A stretch of 64,000 bases of DNA from an uncultured Thermoanaerobaculum sp. (lineage in GTDB: Bacteria; Acidobacteriota; Thermoanaerobaculia; Thermoanaerobaculales; Thermoanaerobaculaceae): positions 1 to 64,000 of the forward strand of contig CALHAH010000029.1 of NCBI GenBank assembly GCA_937934115.1. Direction: 5' to 3'. Made by a program: the position numbers and the translations under genes. Within the stretch, counting starts at the first letter, position 1. Each line of letters starts with the position of its first letter. The notes below the pieces were generated by a model. The model searched no databases. It saw only the letters and a program-made list of their open reading frames with translations, and was not told where the DNA came from. Positions 25,671 to 34,414 of this stretch are shown here, one piece after another.

Positions 25671-27573
25671 GTTCTGCCAGCACCTTTCTAAAGTTTGCCA
25701 TCACCCGTCGGCGGGGGGGTTGCGAGCCAAGAGCGTAAACCACACGCTCGTGGGCGTGAAAGAGCCAAAGGCACGCTTCCCGCGAGCTGGAAAGCCTAGG
25801 CAAGAGCGAAGCCAGGACCTGCGCGGGCGTCGCCCGCATGAGGCACTCTCTGCCCCATCCTGCCTCCTCCGCCAGGCGCCAGAGGATGCCACCCAGTTCG
25901 GAAGGGGTGAGGGTTTGCCTTGGCCGTCTTCTGCGTGGCCACAAAAACCAGATCAACGCCGCCACCAGCAACACCCCGGCTCCCATCGCCAACCACCGCC
26001 CCACCCTCCGTGCGAAGTCCCAAAGACGTAGCAAAACCTCCAGTTGGTCAGTCAAGGAAAAAGTGATGATCCAGCGGTCCCAAAAGCCTTCCAGCTTTGC
26101 CCAGAAGGCACGAACGCTGATAGCTTCGGTGCCTGCATCCGCACCCGGTCTCCCTTCGGGCGGGGTAGGGTCAAAAATTTGCCACTGACCATCTACGTAT
26201 GCCAACACCCACGCGTGAGCGTTGGCGTCCCGAAGCAAGTACTCGCCTCCACCAACGTCCTGACCCCCGGCAAAGCCAGTTTGCAACCGTGCGGGGATCC
26301 CCAGGGCGCGCAAAAGCAAAACCATGGCCGAAGCAAAAAACTCGCAATGCCCCTGGCGTGCAGTGAACAAAAACCATTCCACAGGATCAGCGCGCAGCGG
26401 TGCAGCTGTGGTGGTGGTATATCGGTAGCGGGTTTGAAGGTACTCCTCCAAGGCTTGGGCTTGACGCCGAGGGCTGGAGGCATGACCCACCGCTTCCCGG
26501 GCTAGGCGGCGCAGGGCTTCTAGGTTTACGCTTACCGCCAAATCCTCCGCCGCTGGGGGCCTCGTATTCACGGCTTCCGGGTCAAAGTACACCCTAAACG
26601 TTGTGGGCGGTTCCAGGGAGCGGGGGATTCGCACCGCCTCCGCACCGTCCACCCACACGTGCACGTCCGGCGGCAGCAATCGGCGGGTTCCAGGGGGCAA
26701 AAACAAGCGGTCGCTGGATTGCTCCAAGGTGATCTCGGCTTCCACCGCCCCCCCTTCTGCCGTGAAAAGCTTCAGCTCCTCTTCCGGTCGCTGTTTGCGA
26801 CTCTCCAGCCACCGCCCCGCCCGGTAGTGCGTAAGGGTGGCACCGGCAAAACGCAACCAATGGGGTTGCACCTTTCCAGCTTTCCCAAAGCGTACCCGCA
26901 GCATGGGTCGGCGAGACGTCTTAATGTCTCCCAGCTGGTGCAAGCTCACAGCTTCGCGAAAGCCGCTCACCGGTCGGGTTCCTAGCCCCGACGCCGCAAA
27001 AGGCGAGCGTAGGCGTGGGAAGAGCACAAACAAAGGGGTGCCAACCAGAAAAGCTAGAAGCGCTGTTGCTATCACCATCCTCGCCGGCGGCCAGCCCCGT
27101 GGTACACCGCTTCCGTAGCGCTGAGCCATTTCCAAGGGGATGAGGTGGCCAAAAGCCACCACCACGCCCACCAGCAAAGCCACGAGGTAAACCGCCAACG
27201 CGGGGTGCGTGGCGGAGGCAACACCGGCAGCGTTCAGCGCCGCCAACAGCAAGATGACCGTGGAGCGACGCTGCCGTTCCGCCCCACCCCACAGGCGCAC
27301 GGCCGCCACCAGCACCAGAAGGTTCGCCACCGGCCGCATGACCCCAAAGGGCAGGCCCCCGGCTGCCGCTACGGAAACCAAAATGACTACGGCGACAACG
27401 TTTTCCAGCCAAGAAGGCAGAGGCCTAAGCGGGCGCCCTCTAGTTACTAAAACCAGGGCCACCACCACTAAGGGCAGAAGGAAAGGCAAAGCGACAGTGC
27501 CGGCCAAGCCCAAGAGCAGAGCCACCATCAAGGCCCCGGCACCAAACCAACGCTGCCAAACCACCTGGGGCAT
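25564..27573 (-). CDS. Transglutaminase-like membrane protein (TgpA / DUF3488 type)
   Basis: A 669-residue protein. About six or seven membrane helices occupy residues 1-195. A periplasmic region carries a transglutaminase-like core at about 385-475, another helix lies near 540, and a cytoplasmic tail of about 120 residues follows. The Cys-His-Asp triad is visible in ARQGHCEFFASAMVLLLRAL, DANAHAWVLAYV and IFDPTPP. Its start overlaps the DUF58 stop by one base (TAATG). MoxR-DUF58-transglutaminase trios are common and poorly understood; one model is envelope protein modification or proteolysis. The final 36 codons overlap the PAP2 gene on the other strand. Confidence 0.88.
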   Translation of the reverse strand: MPQVVWQRWFGAGALMVALLLGLAGTVALPFLLPLVVVALVLVTRGRPLRPLPSWLENVVAVVILVSVAAAGGLPFGVMRPVANLLVLVAAVRLWGGAERQRRSTVILLLAALNAAGVASATHPALAVYLVALLVGVVVAFGHLIPLEMAQRYGSGVPRGWPPARMVIATALLAFLVGTPLFVLFPRLRSPFAASGLGTRPVSGFREAVSLHQLGDIKTSRRPMLRVRFGKAGKVQPHWLRFAGATLTHYRAGRWLESRKQRPEEELKLFTAEGGAVEAEITLEQSSDRLFLPPGTRRLLPPDVHVWVDGAEAVRIPRSLEPPTTFRVYFDPEAVNTRPPAAEDLAVSVNLEALRRLAREAVGHASSPRRQAQALEEYLQTRYRYTTTTAAPLRADPVEWFLFTARQGHCEFFASAMVLLLRALGIPARLQTGFAGGQDVGGGEYLLRDANAHAWVLAYVDGQWQIFDPTPPEGRPGADAGTEAISVRAFWAKLEGFWDRWIITFSLTDQLEVLLRLWDFARRVGRWLAMGAGVLLVAALIWFLWPRRRRPRQTLTPSELGGILWRLAEEAGWGRECLMRATPAQVLASLLPRLSSSREACLWLFHAHERVVYALGSQPPRRRVMANFRKVLAELRKACGEVGRTTNGRGPNSQAKRARRQARLPSNGT

Positions 27574-28583
27574 TAGGAATCCCGCGCCAGGCGGTACACC
27601 GCCTGCTGCCCACGAATCGCAAAGACGGTACCGGCAGCTCCATGCGTCGGCTGCACCAGAGCCAAAAGGGTCAAGATCCGACGCAAGTGCTCAGGTCCCC
27701 AGGCGGGGGGCAGGACTCGTTCCCCCACCACCAACCCCACTGCTTGGCCCGCGTGCACCAATTTACGCGCCACCGACGCAACCTCCGCCACCAAGTCCTC
27801 AAAGCGGCGACGGGTATCGGGGTCCTCGGGATCGCGCACGTGGGGATCGAGTACCAGAAAACGCAAGCTCCGTTCCTGCTCCCGCCGCTCCATGACGATA
27901 ACCCTTCCCTGCCTGGCGGTTTGTTTCCAGTGCACGTCGCGGAGGTCATCGCCCGGGCGAAACTCCCGCAGGAGCTCCACCTCCCCCCCGCGCTGCAGGC
28001 GACGGTCCCCCCGTTCTTCCTTACCCTGAGGCAGGCCTGAAAAGCGGGGCAACGCTGCCGCCACCAGCCGCGGGTACACCAAAAGCTCACCGCTTTGGGG
28101 AAGCCGCAACGATTTGACAAAAAAACCCAGCGGCAGCCGCACCTCCAAGAGAAGCTCGGGTCTAGGGAGGCGCCCCCTTTCGGGACAGCGGGTCAATAGC
28201 GACACCCCAACCTTGCCCCCAGGGGGAACAGGGGGCAAGACCACCCCACCGGGGAGTCCTTGCAATCGGCACACCACACCCCAGGCCGGAAGCCAGCGGG
28301 ACGTGTTGTGTACCACCACCTGCACGCGGGTGGCGGCGCACGCCCACACCTCGCTGGGCCAGACGGTTTCGCCCCGCATATGGCCAAGGGTGTGGCGGGA
28401 AAGCACACCCGAAGCCACAAACGCCCCGAGGCTTGTGGCCAGCAACATGTACAGCGCGTTGTTGCCGGTATTAAGGGCAGAAACCCCCAGCACCGCAACC
28501 CAAACCAAAAACCACCAGAAGACTCGCGTGGGGGCTAAGGAAAAACCGGGAAAGCGCCATTCCAACGCCGAAATCCAGCCCAT
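27573..28583 (-). CDS. DUF58 protein (MoxR-associated)
   Basis: A 336-residue protein with two N-terminal membrane helices (FWWFLVWVAVLGVSAL and ALYMLLATSLGAFVASG), a beta-rich domain and a C-terminal DUF58 domain. The DUF58 hallmark is LREFRPGDDLRDVHWKQTAR with the following GRVIVMERREQERS. The C-terminal part resembles a von Willebrand A fold. It lies three bases after the MoxR gene and overlaps the transglutaminase gene by one base, so these three act together. Its biochemical function is unknown. Confidence 0.88.
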   Translation of the reverse strand: MGWISALEWRFPGFSLAPTRVFWWFLVWVAVLGVSALNTGNNALYMLLATSLGAFVASGVLSRHTLGHMRGETVWPSEVWACAATRVQVVVHNTSRWLPAWGVVCRLQGLPGGVVLPPVPPGGKVGVSLLTRCPERGRLPRPELLLEVRLPLGFFVKSLRLPQSGELLVYPRLVAAALPRFSGLPQGKEERGDRRLQRGGEVELLREFRPGDDLRDVHWKQTARQGRVIVMERREQERSLRFLVLDPHVRDPEDPDTRRRFEDLVAEVASVARKLVHAGQAVGLVVGERVLPPAWGPEHLRRILTLLALVQPTHGAAGTVFAIRGQQAVYRLARDS

Positions 28584-28586
28584 GGT

Positions 28587-29531
28587 CTACCAGGGCACCG
28601 GGGTGGTGGCAACGATTTCCTGGATGATGGCCCTCTCCGTTTCGCTTTGCGACACCCCTGAGCCGTCGGAGCCGGAAAGGATGACCCGGTGCGCCATAAC
28701 CGGCACCGCCGCCCGTACCACGTCGTCGGGAATGACGTAGTCCCTTCCCTCCAGCAAAGCCAGGGCTTGCACCGCCCGTTGCAAGCTCAGGGCACCGCGG
28801 GTGGAAACCCCCAGCGCCAGCGACGGGTGCTTGCGGGTGCGCTGCACCAGCTCCAGGAGGTAACGCAAAAGCGGCTCCGCCACCTTTACGCGCCGTACCT
28901 CGCCCTGCAGGTCCACCACGTCATCGGCTCCCAACACCGGCCGTACCGCTTCTAGTTCTTCCTCCACCCCGCCCCTCGCCAAAAGGGCCAGCTCCTCCTC
29001 CGGAGATGGGTAACCCAAGTGCAGCCGCATCAAAAAGCGGTCCAACTGCGATTCGGGGAGCTGATAGGTTCCCAGGTACTCCACCGGGTTTTGCGTGGCC
29101 ATGACCAAGAAAGGCTCACGCAGCCGGTACCGGGTTTTATCCACGGTGACCGTGCGCTCGTTCATGGCCTCAAGGAGGGCCGCCTGAGTTTTAGGCGTGG
29201 CACGGTTGATCTCGTCTGCCAAGAGCACGTTGGTGAAAATTGGTCCGGGCAGAAACTCGAACTCCCCTTTTTCCGCTCGCCACAGGGAAACACCAATGAC
29301 ATCCGAGGGCAAGGTGTCAGAGGTGAACTGAATGCGGGAAAAGGTAAGGTTTAACGAGCGGGCCAGAGCTTGCGCCAAAGTGGTTTTGCCCACCCCTGGC
29401 ACGTCTTCCAAGAGCACATGGCCGCGGGCCAGTAAGGCCGCAATCACGAAGTCAATGACGTCCGCCTTACCCCGGATAACCCGGCTCACCGATTGCCGCA
29501 GGGCCTGAAGCTTTTCACGCGTATCCGCCAT
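28587..29531 (-). CDS. MoxR-family AAA+ ATPase
   Basis: A 314-residue AAA+ chaperone-type ATPase. Walker A is EDVPGVGKTTLAQALA, Walker B LLADEINRA, and sensor 1 MATQNPVEY. QLPESQLDRFLMRL and a lid domain with GVSTRGALSLQRAVQA complete it. MoxR proteins remodel or mature partner proteins, usually with a VWA or DUF58 partner encoded next door, as here. The start is ATG at 29531 with GAGGGG upstream; a GTG at 29543, overlapping the previous stop as GTGA, is an alternative adding four residues. Confidence 0.93.
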   Translation of the reverse strand: MADTREKLQALRQSVSRVIRGKADVIDFVIAALLARGHVLLEDVPGVGKTTLAQALARSLNLTFSRIQFTSDTLPSDVIGVSLWRAEKGEFEFLPGPIFTNVLLADEINRATPKTQAALLEAMNERTVTVDKTRYRLREPFLVMATQNPVEYLGTYQLPESQLDRFLMRLHLGYPSPEEELALLARGGVEEELEAVRPVLGADDVVDLQGEVRRVKVAEPLLRYLLELVQRTRKHPSLALGVSTRGALSLQRAVQALALLEGRDYVIPDDVVRAAVPVMAHRVILSGSDGSGVSQSETERAIIQEIVATTPVPW

Positions 29532-29539
29532 GGGCCCCC

Positions 29540-29950
29540 TCACCCGGAAAGGCGATGAGCGGCATCGGGATCCAAAAGTCCTACCAGTTGTCTTTTTGCC
29601 GCCAAAGCTGCCCGTAAGAGCTCCCCTAGCCGCGCCGCATCGGTTGCCGACACCAACAGCTCCACGTTAGCCAAAAAAGCCCGCCATCCATCGCCGGTCT
29701 GCGCGCCGGGGCTAATCAAAACCACGAGACACCCCCGGCGCAGGGACGCGGGCATGGTCAAAAGCGGCTGGGAGTCAGGGCCACCCCAGGCCGGGGCTTC
29801 CGGGCATACCACCACCGCTACGGCTCCCGCTTCCACCTCCATGCGGGCCTGACGATAGGAGGAAGCTATCACCGCTTCAAAGCCCGAAGCTGCCAAAGCC
29901 CCTTGGTACGCTTGGGCTTGATTGCCACTCACCAACACCACCCGTCGCAT
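29540..29950 (-). CDS. Receiver-like protein lacking the phosphoacceptor
   Basis: A 136-residue protein with the strand pattern of a response-regulator receiver: VVLVSGN, FEAVIAS, VAVVVCPE, CLVVLISP and VELLVSATD. The usual phosphoacceptor Asp after strand 3 is replaced (VVVCPEAP), no acidic pair follows strand 1, and the conserved lysine after strand 5 is absent. If the fold call is right, it is a pseudo-receiver that cannot be phosphorylated in the normal way. Its stop overlaps the possible MoxR GTG start, and it begins three bases after the PilT-like gene. Family assignment is tentative. Confidence 0.55.
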   Translation of the reverse strand: MRRVVLVSGNQAQAYQGALAASGFEAVIASSYRQARMEVEAGAVAVVVCPEAPAWGGPDSQPLLTMPASLRRGCLVVLISPGAQTGDGWRAFLANVELLVSATDAARLGELLRAALAAKRQLVGLLDPDAAHRLSG

Positions 29951-29953
29951 CCC

Positions 29954-31057
29954 TTAAGTCCCTTTGAGGTCTAAAAGCCTCAGCTCCAGCTGTCGCAACA
30001 ACATCGCAAACTCCAAAGCCACGTCCGTATCCAGCTCCCCCCGCCGTACCTTCCGCTCCAGCTCCCGATCGAACGCCACCTGCCCCTCCTTTTCGCCGTC
30101 GCGCAAGAAGTCGCTCACGGTTGCCGAATCGAGCCTTCCCTGGACCAGAAACTCACTAGCCGCCACGCTTTGGCGGAATACCTCCAAAACTGGGCGTCGC
30201 TTGCCATCGCGGTGGGGCACGAGCCGCTGGGTAAAGGAAAAACGCAACACCCGCGAAAGCCGCAGCCGTGCCTCTGGCCGCTCTTCTTTTGAGAACAGCG
30301 ACAAAAACCGAGAAAGGGCCGAGGCCGTGTCGTACCCACGAAGGGACGTAAGTACCAGGTGCCCCGTTTCCGAAAGCTCCAGCACTGCCCGGGCTTCCTC
30401 GGCGTTCCGCACCTCCGAAGCCATGATGACCTCGGCTCCGGCGGCGGCAGCATCCAGCAACCCATGGCTTAAGGAAGGGGTGTCAATACCCACTTCCCGT
30501 TGAAAAATGGCTGCCTTCTCATGCTTGTGCAAGAACTCGATGGGTTCTTCCACGGTCATAACGTGACACGCGCGGGTGCGGTTGATCTCACCCACCAGCG
30601 CCGCCAGCGTGGTGGTGCGACCAGAACCGGCGGGACCGTTGACCAGCACCACCCCCGTACGCTCCCCTGTGGCTTCCGCCACCGCCGGCGCCAGCTCCAG
30701 CTCAGCCAAGCTGGGGACCCCATCGGGAATGGAACGGAGGGTCACGCCGAAGCTCCCCCTTTGCTGGAAAACCGCCACCCGGTAGCGGTTAACCCCGGGA
30801 ATGGAGTACGCAAAAGCAGCGGCGCCCTTCTTTTGCACCTTTTCCGCCGCCGCTGCCGGCGCGGAGGCCAACAGGTTCAAAACCACGGCCTCCGTTTGGT
30901 ACGGCGAAAGCCGCGTAAGCCCCGCAAGCTCCACCCGTTGCAGCTCGCCGTTGGTGAGCACGCACGGCGGCAACCCCACGCCCAAGAGCACATCGCCCCC
31001 TCGGCCTGCCCGCCGCCCCACTTCCGCCAAAAAAGCTGGCAAGTCGAAATTCAGCAC
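29954..31057 (-). CDS. PilT-like secretion ATPase with altered Walker A
   Basis: A 367-residue protein aligning with the PilT/PilB ATPase family: an N-terminal PAS-like domain to about residue 110, then the RecA-like domain. Walker A reads GPAGSGRTTT (141-150), with Arg147 in place of the invariant lysine. VMTVEEPIEFLHKHEKAAIFQREVG and TGHLVLTSL are recognisable. Walker B is weak (EVIMASEVRN), and the usual histidine of the TLHT motif is missing (TSLRGYD). ATP hydrolysis is therefore doubtful. No pilus genes are nearby. The start is GTG at 31057 with TATACT six bases upstream and no Shine-Dalgarno. Confidence 0.8.
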   Translation of the reverse strand: MLNFDLPAFLAEVGRRAGRGGDVLLGVGLPPCVLTNGELQRVELAGLTRLSPYQTEAVVLNLLASAPAAAAEKVQKKGAAAFAYSIPGVNRYRVAVFQQRGSFGVTLRSIPDGVPSLAELELAPAVAEATGERTGVVLVNGPAGSGRTTTLAALVGEINRTRACHVMTVEEPIEFLHKHEKAAIFQREVGIDTPSLSHGLLDAAAAGAEVIMASEVRNAEEARAVLELSETGHLVLTSLRGYDTASALSRFLSLFSKEERPEARLRLSRVLRFSFTQRLVPHRDGKRRPVLEVFRQSVAASEFLVQGRLDSATVSDFLRDGEKEGQVAFDRELERKVRRGELDTDVALEFAMLLRQLELRLLDLKGT

Positions 31058-31063
31058 GGCATC

Positions 31064-31069
31064 AGTATA
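31064..31069 (-). promoter_or_regulatory. -10 box directly before the PilT-like gene
   Basis: TATACT on the minus strand ends six bases before the GTG start at 31057, with no Shine-Dalgarno between. It lies just beyond the rsmD stop. A leaderless transcript is inferred. Confidence 0.5.
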
Positions 31070-31084
31070 GCTGCCTGGGGGCCG

Positions 31085-31675
31085 TCACTGGCTGGCGGCC
31101 GAGGCATCCACGGCGATGCCAGCGTTTCCCCTTCCCGTAAACTGCAAAAGCACCGCTCCTCGCAGCTCCCGCACGGGGGAGAAACCCGGCATTTCCCAGT
31201 GGGCTTTTGGGGGGTGTTCCAAAACCACCAGTGCCTCAGGAACCAAAACCCCGCATTCAGCAGCCGCCGCCACCGTCGGAATATGCTCGGCAAACTGAGC
31301 AAAGGGCGGGTCGGCCCAGAGGACGTGAACCCTCTCTCCTTTTGCGGCCAACCACGCGACGGCTTCCGCCGCTGGCTTGGGAACAAGGAGGTAGCGGTTG
31401 GGCTCCACGCGGAAAGCCTCCAGGTTCCGGCGCAGCAGCGCCAGGGCTTGCGGGTGCGACTCCACCACGATGGTCCGGGCTACACCCCGGGAGAGGGCCT
31501 CCAGGGAAACCACGCCGGTTCCAGCGAAGAGGTCCAAAAAAACCGCCCCCGCAAGCCGCGGCGCAAGCACGGCAAAGGCTTGCTCCCGTAACGCGTCAGG
31601 GGTGGGCCTTAAAGGCCAACCGGCGGGCGGCGCAAAGACTTTGCGTGAGGCCCACACCCCCCCGGTAATTCTCAT
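31085..31675 (-). CDS. rsmD: 16S rRNA (guanine966-N2)-methyltransferase
   Basis: A 196-residue SAM methyltransferase. MRITGGVWASRKV at the start and RPTPDALREQAFAVL are typical of RsmD. FLDLFAGTGVVSLEALSRG is the SAM motif, and VLWADPPFAQF supplies the (D/N)PP(F/Y) catalytic motif of N2-guanine methylases. It modifies G966 of 16S rRNA during 30S assembly. ATG at 31675 overlaps the stop of the upstream gene as ATGA, so translation is probably coupled. Confidence 0.9.
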   Translation of the reverse strand: MRITGGVWASRKVFAPPAGWPLRPTPDALREQAFAVLAPRLAGAVFLDLFAGTGVVSLEALSRGVARTIVVESHPQALALLRRNLEAFRVEPNRYLLVPKPAAEAVAWLAAKGERVHVLWADPPFAQFAEHIPTVAAAAECGVLVPEALVVLEHPPKAHWEMPGFSPVRELRGAVLLQFTGRGNAGIAVDASAASQ

Positions 31676-34299
31676 TGCCCCCCCCGCCCACGGGCACAAA
31701 GTTCCAAAGCGTAGGCCAACGCTTGCTCGGGCACAATTTCGCCATCCAAAACCGCCGCCCGCGTGGCACGAACTGCACAGCCAATCCAGGGGCCCTCGGG
31801 AACGCCCCGCGCCACCAACTCACCACCACGAACCGGCAAAGGTCGGCGCATCCAGTCCGTGAGAGCTTGGCGCAAAACCTGCCTTTGGGAGGGCGAGGCC
31901 AAAACCATGGCTAGCACCCACCACACCTGCGACGTGCGCTCCAGACTCTCCACCAGTTGGCTGGGCTTGCGTCCAGTGGCCGCTTGCGCTAAGAGCTTTT
32001 CTACCCCCTCCCGCGCCCTGGCTACCGCCTCCCGCGCCTCCCCTGCCAAGCTCAAACGGGAAGCCAACACCTCCCCCGCCCTCTCCCCTCCGCGCAGAGC
32101 CAAGCCCGCCAAGTACACCAACGGTTTGGGCCCTTCAAACACCTTTTCCACCGCCGCCCACACCAACATAGCCTCCACCTGCCGTAAGAAGCGGCCGGTG
32201 GCAGGTCCCCAGGCCAGCTCCGGGAAAACCGCAGCTGAAACCCCCAAACGGTCCAACTCCAAAAGCCCCTCTACGGGGTGTTCCTCGGAAAGGAGAAGGA
32301 AAACCTCATCCCGCAAGCGTTCACCGGAAAGGTGGGCCAACACCCCTTCCTCCACGGCCACCCGGGCCAAGCGCTCCGTGTCCGGTGCTAAGGTGAAGCC
32401 CAGGCGGGTGGCAAAGCGCACCCCGCGTACCAGGCGCGTGGGGTCCTCAATGAAGGACAGCGAATGGAGAACGCGGATGAGCTTTTGCTCCAGGTCCCTT
32501 TGGCCGCCGAAAAAGTCCACGAGCTGGCCCAAGGTCTCGGGGTTTAAAGCGATGGCCATGGCATTGATCGTAAAGTCCCGGCGGTAAAGATCCTGCCGTA
32601 AGGCCGAACGTTCCACTTCGGGTAAAGCCGCCGGGTGAGGGTAAAACTCGGTGCGGGCGGTGGCCACGTCCAAGCGAAAACCATCGGCAAAGGTAACCAC
32701 TGCCGTGAGGAACGGCTCGTGCACGTGTAGGCGAGCCCCCACTCCATGCGCCAAGGCTTGCGCCACCTCCACGCCGTTACCTTCCACCACCACGTCCATG
32801 TCTTCCGGGGGTCGTCCCAGGAGCACATCTCGCACCGCTCCGCCCACCAAGTACGCCCGCATCCCCATGCGGGAAGCCACCTCTCCCACCTGACGCAAAA
32901 GCCCCCAGCGCCCTTCCCCCACCTGCTCCTTAAGGCGCGTCAAAACGTTCACCACCACCGGCCGGCCGCCCGCCAAGCGGTGGCTCACCACCGTGGTTTG
33001 CCGAGTTTGCCTTTCGTAAAGGCGGCGGAAGAGGTCCATGCGCGTTATAACCCCGTACCCGGAGGGGCGCTCCACCAGCACCAAGCGCTCCCTTTCCTCC
33101 ACGAAAAGGCGCTCCAGCTCCTCCAACGACGTGTCTGGCGGCAACACCGGCACCGAGGGGCGCATCACCGTGACCACCGCTCGCTCGCCCCAGCCGTGAC
33201 TTTGAGCGTTGTCCAGAATTTGCCTGCTAACCAGGCCCACCGGTCGTCCATCCTTCAAAACCGGCATGGCGTTGATGCGCAGGCGCACGAGCTTTTCCTT
33301 GGCCTCCCGCACCGTGGTGCTGGCGTCCACCGCAAAAACCGTGGGCACAGCCAAATCCGCAGCCCTGGGCCCACCCCCCAATTGCCGGCGTACCGCGCTC
33401 AACAGCTCCTCTGTCACTTCCACCGCTGAGCGCCCTTTAATCCTGGCGGCGGCCGCCGTGGCGTGCCCCCCGCCCCCCAGAGGGGTGAGAAGCTGGCCCG
33501 CGTGCAGCCGTGGGTGCGAGGAGCGGGCAATGACCACCAGTTGCGGCGGCACCTCTAAGACCGCCAGCACCACCGGCAAGGCAAAGATTTCCGCGTAGCG
33601 ATGCACCACGTAAGCGGCTTCTTCCACACGCTCCGAAGGGCGCGCCACGCTCACCACCACCCGCACACCCGCCACCGTGTGCTCCACCGCCCCGGCCACC
33701 AGCGTATTCAAAAGCTCCAGCTGCTCCGGCTCCAACGGCCGCAAGACGTAGGACCTCACCCATTCCAGGCGGCCGCCGCAAGCGAGGAGCCACGCCACGA
33801 TTTCCGCATCGGCTGGACGGGTGTCCGCGTAGGTGAGACCGCCAGTGTCCTCGTAGATGCCTAAAAGCAGGAGCGACGCCGTGAGGGCGTCGGGCCGGAT
33901 GCCTCTGCGCCTCAGCTCCCAACCTACCACGGTGCAGGTAGCACCCGCGCCGCCAGGCGGTAACGGCAGCACCTGGGCGTTGGGGATGGGGTCTTCCGGC
34001 TCGGGGTGGTGGTCCACCACCGTGACGGGGCAGCCGGCAGCCACAAGCAACTCCCCCACCTCTCCCAACCTTCGCAGCGACGAGCAATCCGCCACCCAAG
34101 CGGCATCAATTCGCGTGCGTCGCAGCTCCTTAAGACGCAACTCAGCAAGGGGCGGCTTCTCCTGCTCTAAAAAGCGACGTACCCCTGCTTCCTGCGAGCC
34201 TGAAAAAATGAGCTTTGCATCCGGATCCAAAAGCACCACCCCGGCCATGGCCCCCAGGGCATCAAAGTCCGCACCCAGATGCGTAGTCACAATACGCAC
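31672..34299 (-). CDS. Multidomain DHH-CBS-poly(A) polymerase/CCA-adding-type nucleotidyltransferase
   Basis: An 875-residue fusion. Residues about 1-310 form a DHH/DHHA1 phosphoesterase (THLGADFDALGA, VVDHHPEPE, LTPLGGGGHATAA). Residues about 320-440 carry two CBS domains (VDASTTVREAKEKLVRLRIN, LPPDTSLEELERLFVEE). Residues about 470-870 are a class II nucleotidyltransferase of the CCA-adding/PcnB family (YLVGGAVRDVLLGRPPEDMD, RRDFTINAMAI). The same architecture occurs in thermophiles and deltaproteobacteria, where related enzymes add A or CCA to tRNA. The DHH part may degrade oligonucleotides, and the CBS pair may sense adenylates. The GTG start at 34299 has TACACT six bases upstream and no ribosome site. 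Confidence 0.9.
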   Translation of the reverse strand: MRIVTTHLGADFDALGAMAGVVLLDPDAKLIFSGSQEAGVRRFLEQEKPPLAELRLKELRRTRIDAAWVADCSSLRRLGEVGELLVAAGCPVTVVDHHPEPEDPIPNAQVLPLPPGGAGATCTVVGWELRRRGIRPDALTASLLLLGIYEDTGGLTYADTRPADAEIVAWLLACGGRLEWVRSYVLRPLEPEQLELLNTLVAGAVEHTVAGVRVVVSVARPSERVEEAAYVVHRYAEIFALPVVLAVLEVPPQLVVIARSSHPRLHAGQLLTPLGGGGHATAAAARIKGRSAVEVTEELLSAVRRQLGGGPRAADLAVPTVFAVDASTTVREAKEKLVRLRINAMPVLKDGRPVGLVSRQILDNAQSHGWGERAVVTVMRPSVPVLPPDTSLEELERLFVEERERLVLVERPSGYGVITRMDLFRRLYERQTRQTTVVSHRLAGGRPVVVNVLTRLKEQVGEGRWGLLRQVGEVASRMGMRAYLVGGAVRDVLLGRPPEDMDVVVEGNGVEVAQALAHGVGARLHVHEPFLTAVVTFADGFRLDVATARTEFYPHPAALPEVERSALRQDLYRRDFTINAMAIALNPETLGQLVDFFGGQRDLEQKLIRVLHSLSFIEDPTRLVRGVRFATRLGFTLAPDTERLARVAVEEGVLAHLSGERLRDEVFLLLSEEHPVEGLLELDRLGVSAAVFPELAWGPATGRFLRQVEAMLVWAAVEKVFEGPKPLVYLAGLALRGGERAGEVLASRLSLAGEAREAVARAREGVEKLLAQAATGRKPSQLVESLERTSQVWWVLAMVLASPSQRQVLRQALTDWMRRPLPVRGGELVARGVPEGPWIGCAVRATRAAVLDGEIVPEQALAYALELCARGRGGQ

Positions 34300-34305
34300 G
34301 GCTTC

Positions 34306-34311
34306 AGTGTA
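34306..34311 (-). promoter_or_regulatory. -10-like box directly before the DHH-CBS-PAP gene
   Basis: TACACT on the minus strand is separated from the GTG at 34299 by GAAGCC, six bases. The layout matches that before the PilT-like gene (TATACT, GATGCC, GTG). A 12-base palindrome, GGGAATTTTCCC, lies at 34325-34336. Confidence 0.45.
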
Positions 34312-34360
34312 GCGCCGGCTTTTTGGGAATTTTCCCTTGTGCTATGTTTTTGGTAAGTCC

Positions 34361-34397
34361 AGGGGTGGCAAGTCCCCACCGAGGGCTGGCCCTCGGC
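34361..34397 (+). other. Hairpins in the leader of the cytochrome gene
   Basis: A perfect 7-bp stem CCGAGGG/CCCTCGG (34379-34396) with loop CTGG lies 18 bases before the start at 34415, preceded by a shorter GGTGG/CCACC pairing. They could protect or pause the leader. They match no riboswitch class I know. Confidence 0.35.
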
Positions 34398-34414
34398 ACA
34401 CATAGGGAGGCACG

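Noticed and set aside
30500-31591. 363-codon plus-strand open frame
   Set aside because: It is antisense to the PilT-like and rsmD genes, with a histidine- and arginine-rich shadow composition.
34321-34414. Riboswitch upstream of the cytochrome gene
   Set aside because: Two hairpins are present, but no conserved core of any riboswitch I know (c-di-GMP, fluoride, cobalamin, TPP) can be matched.
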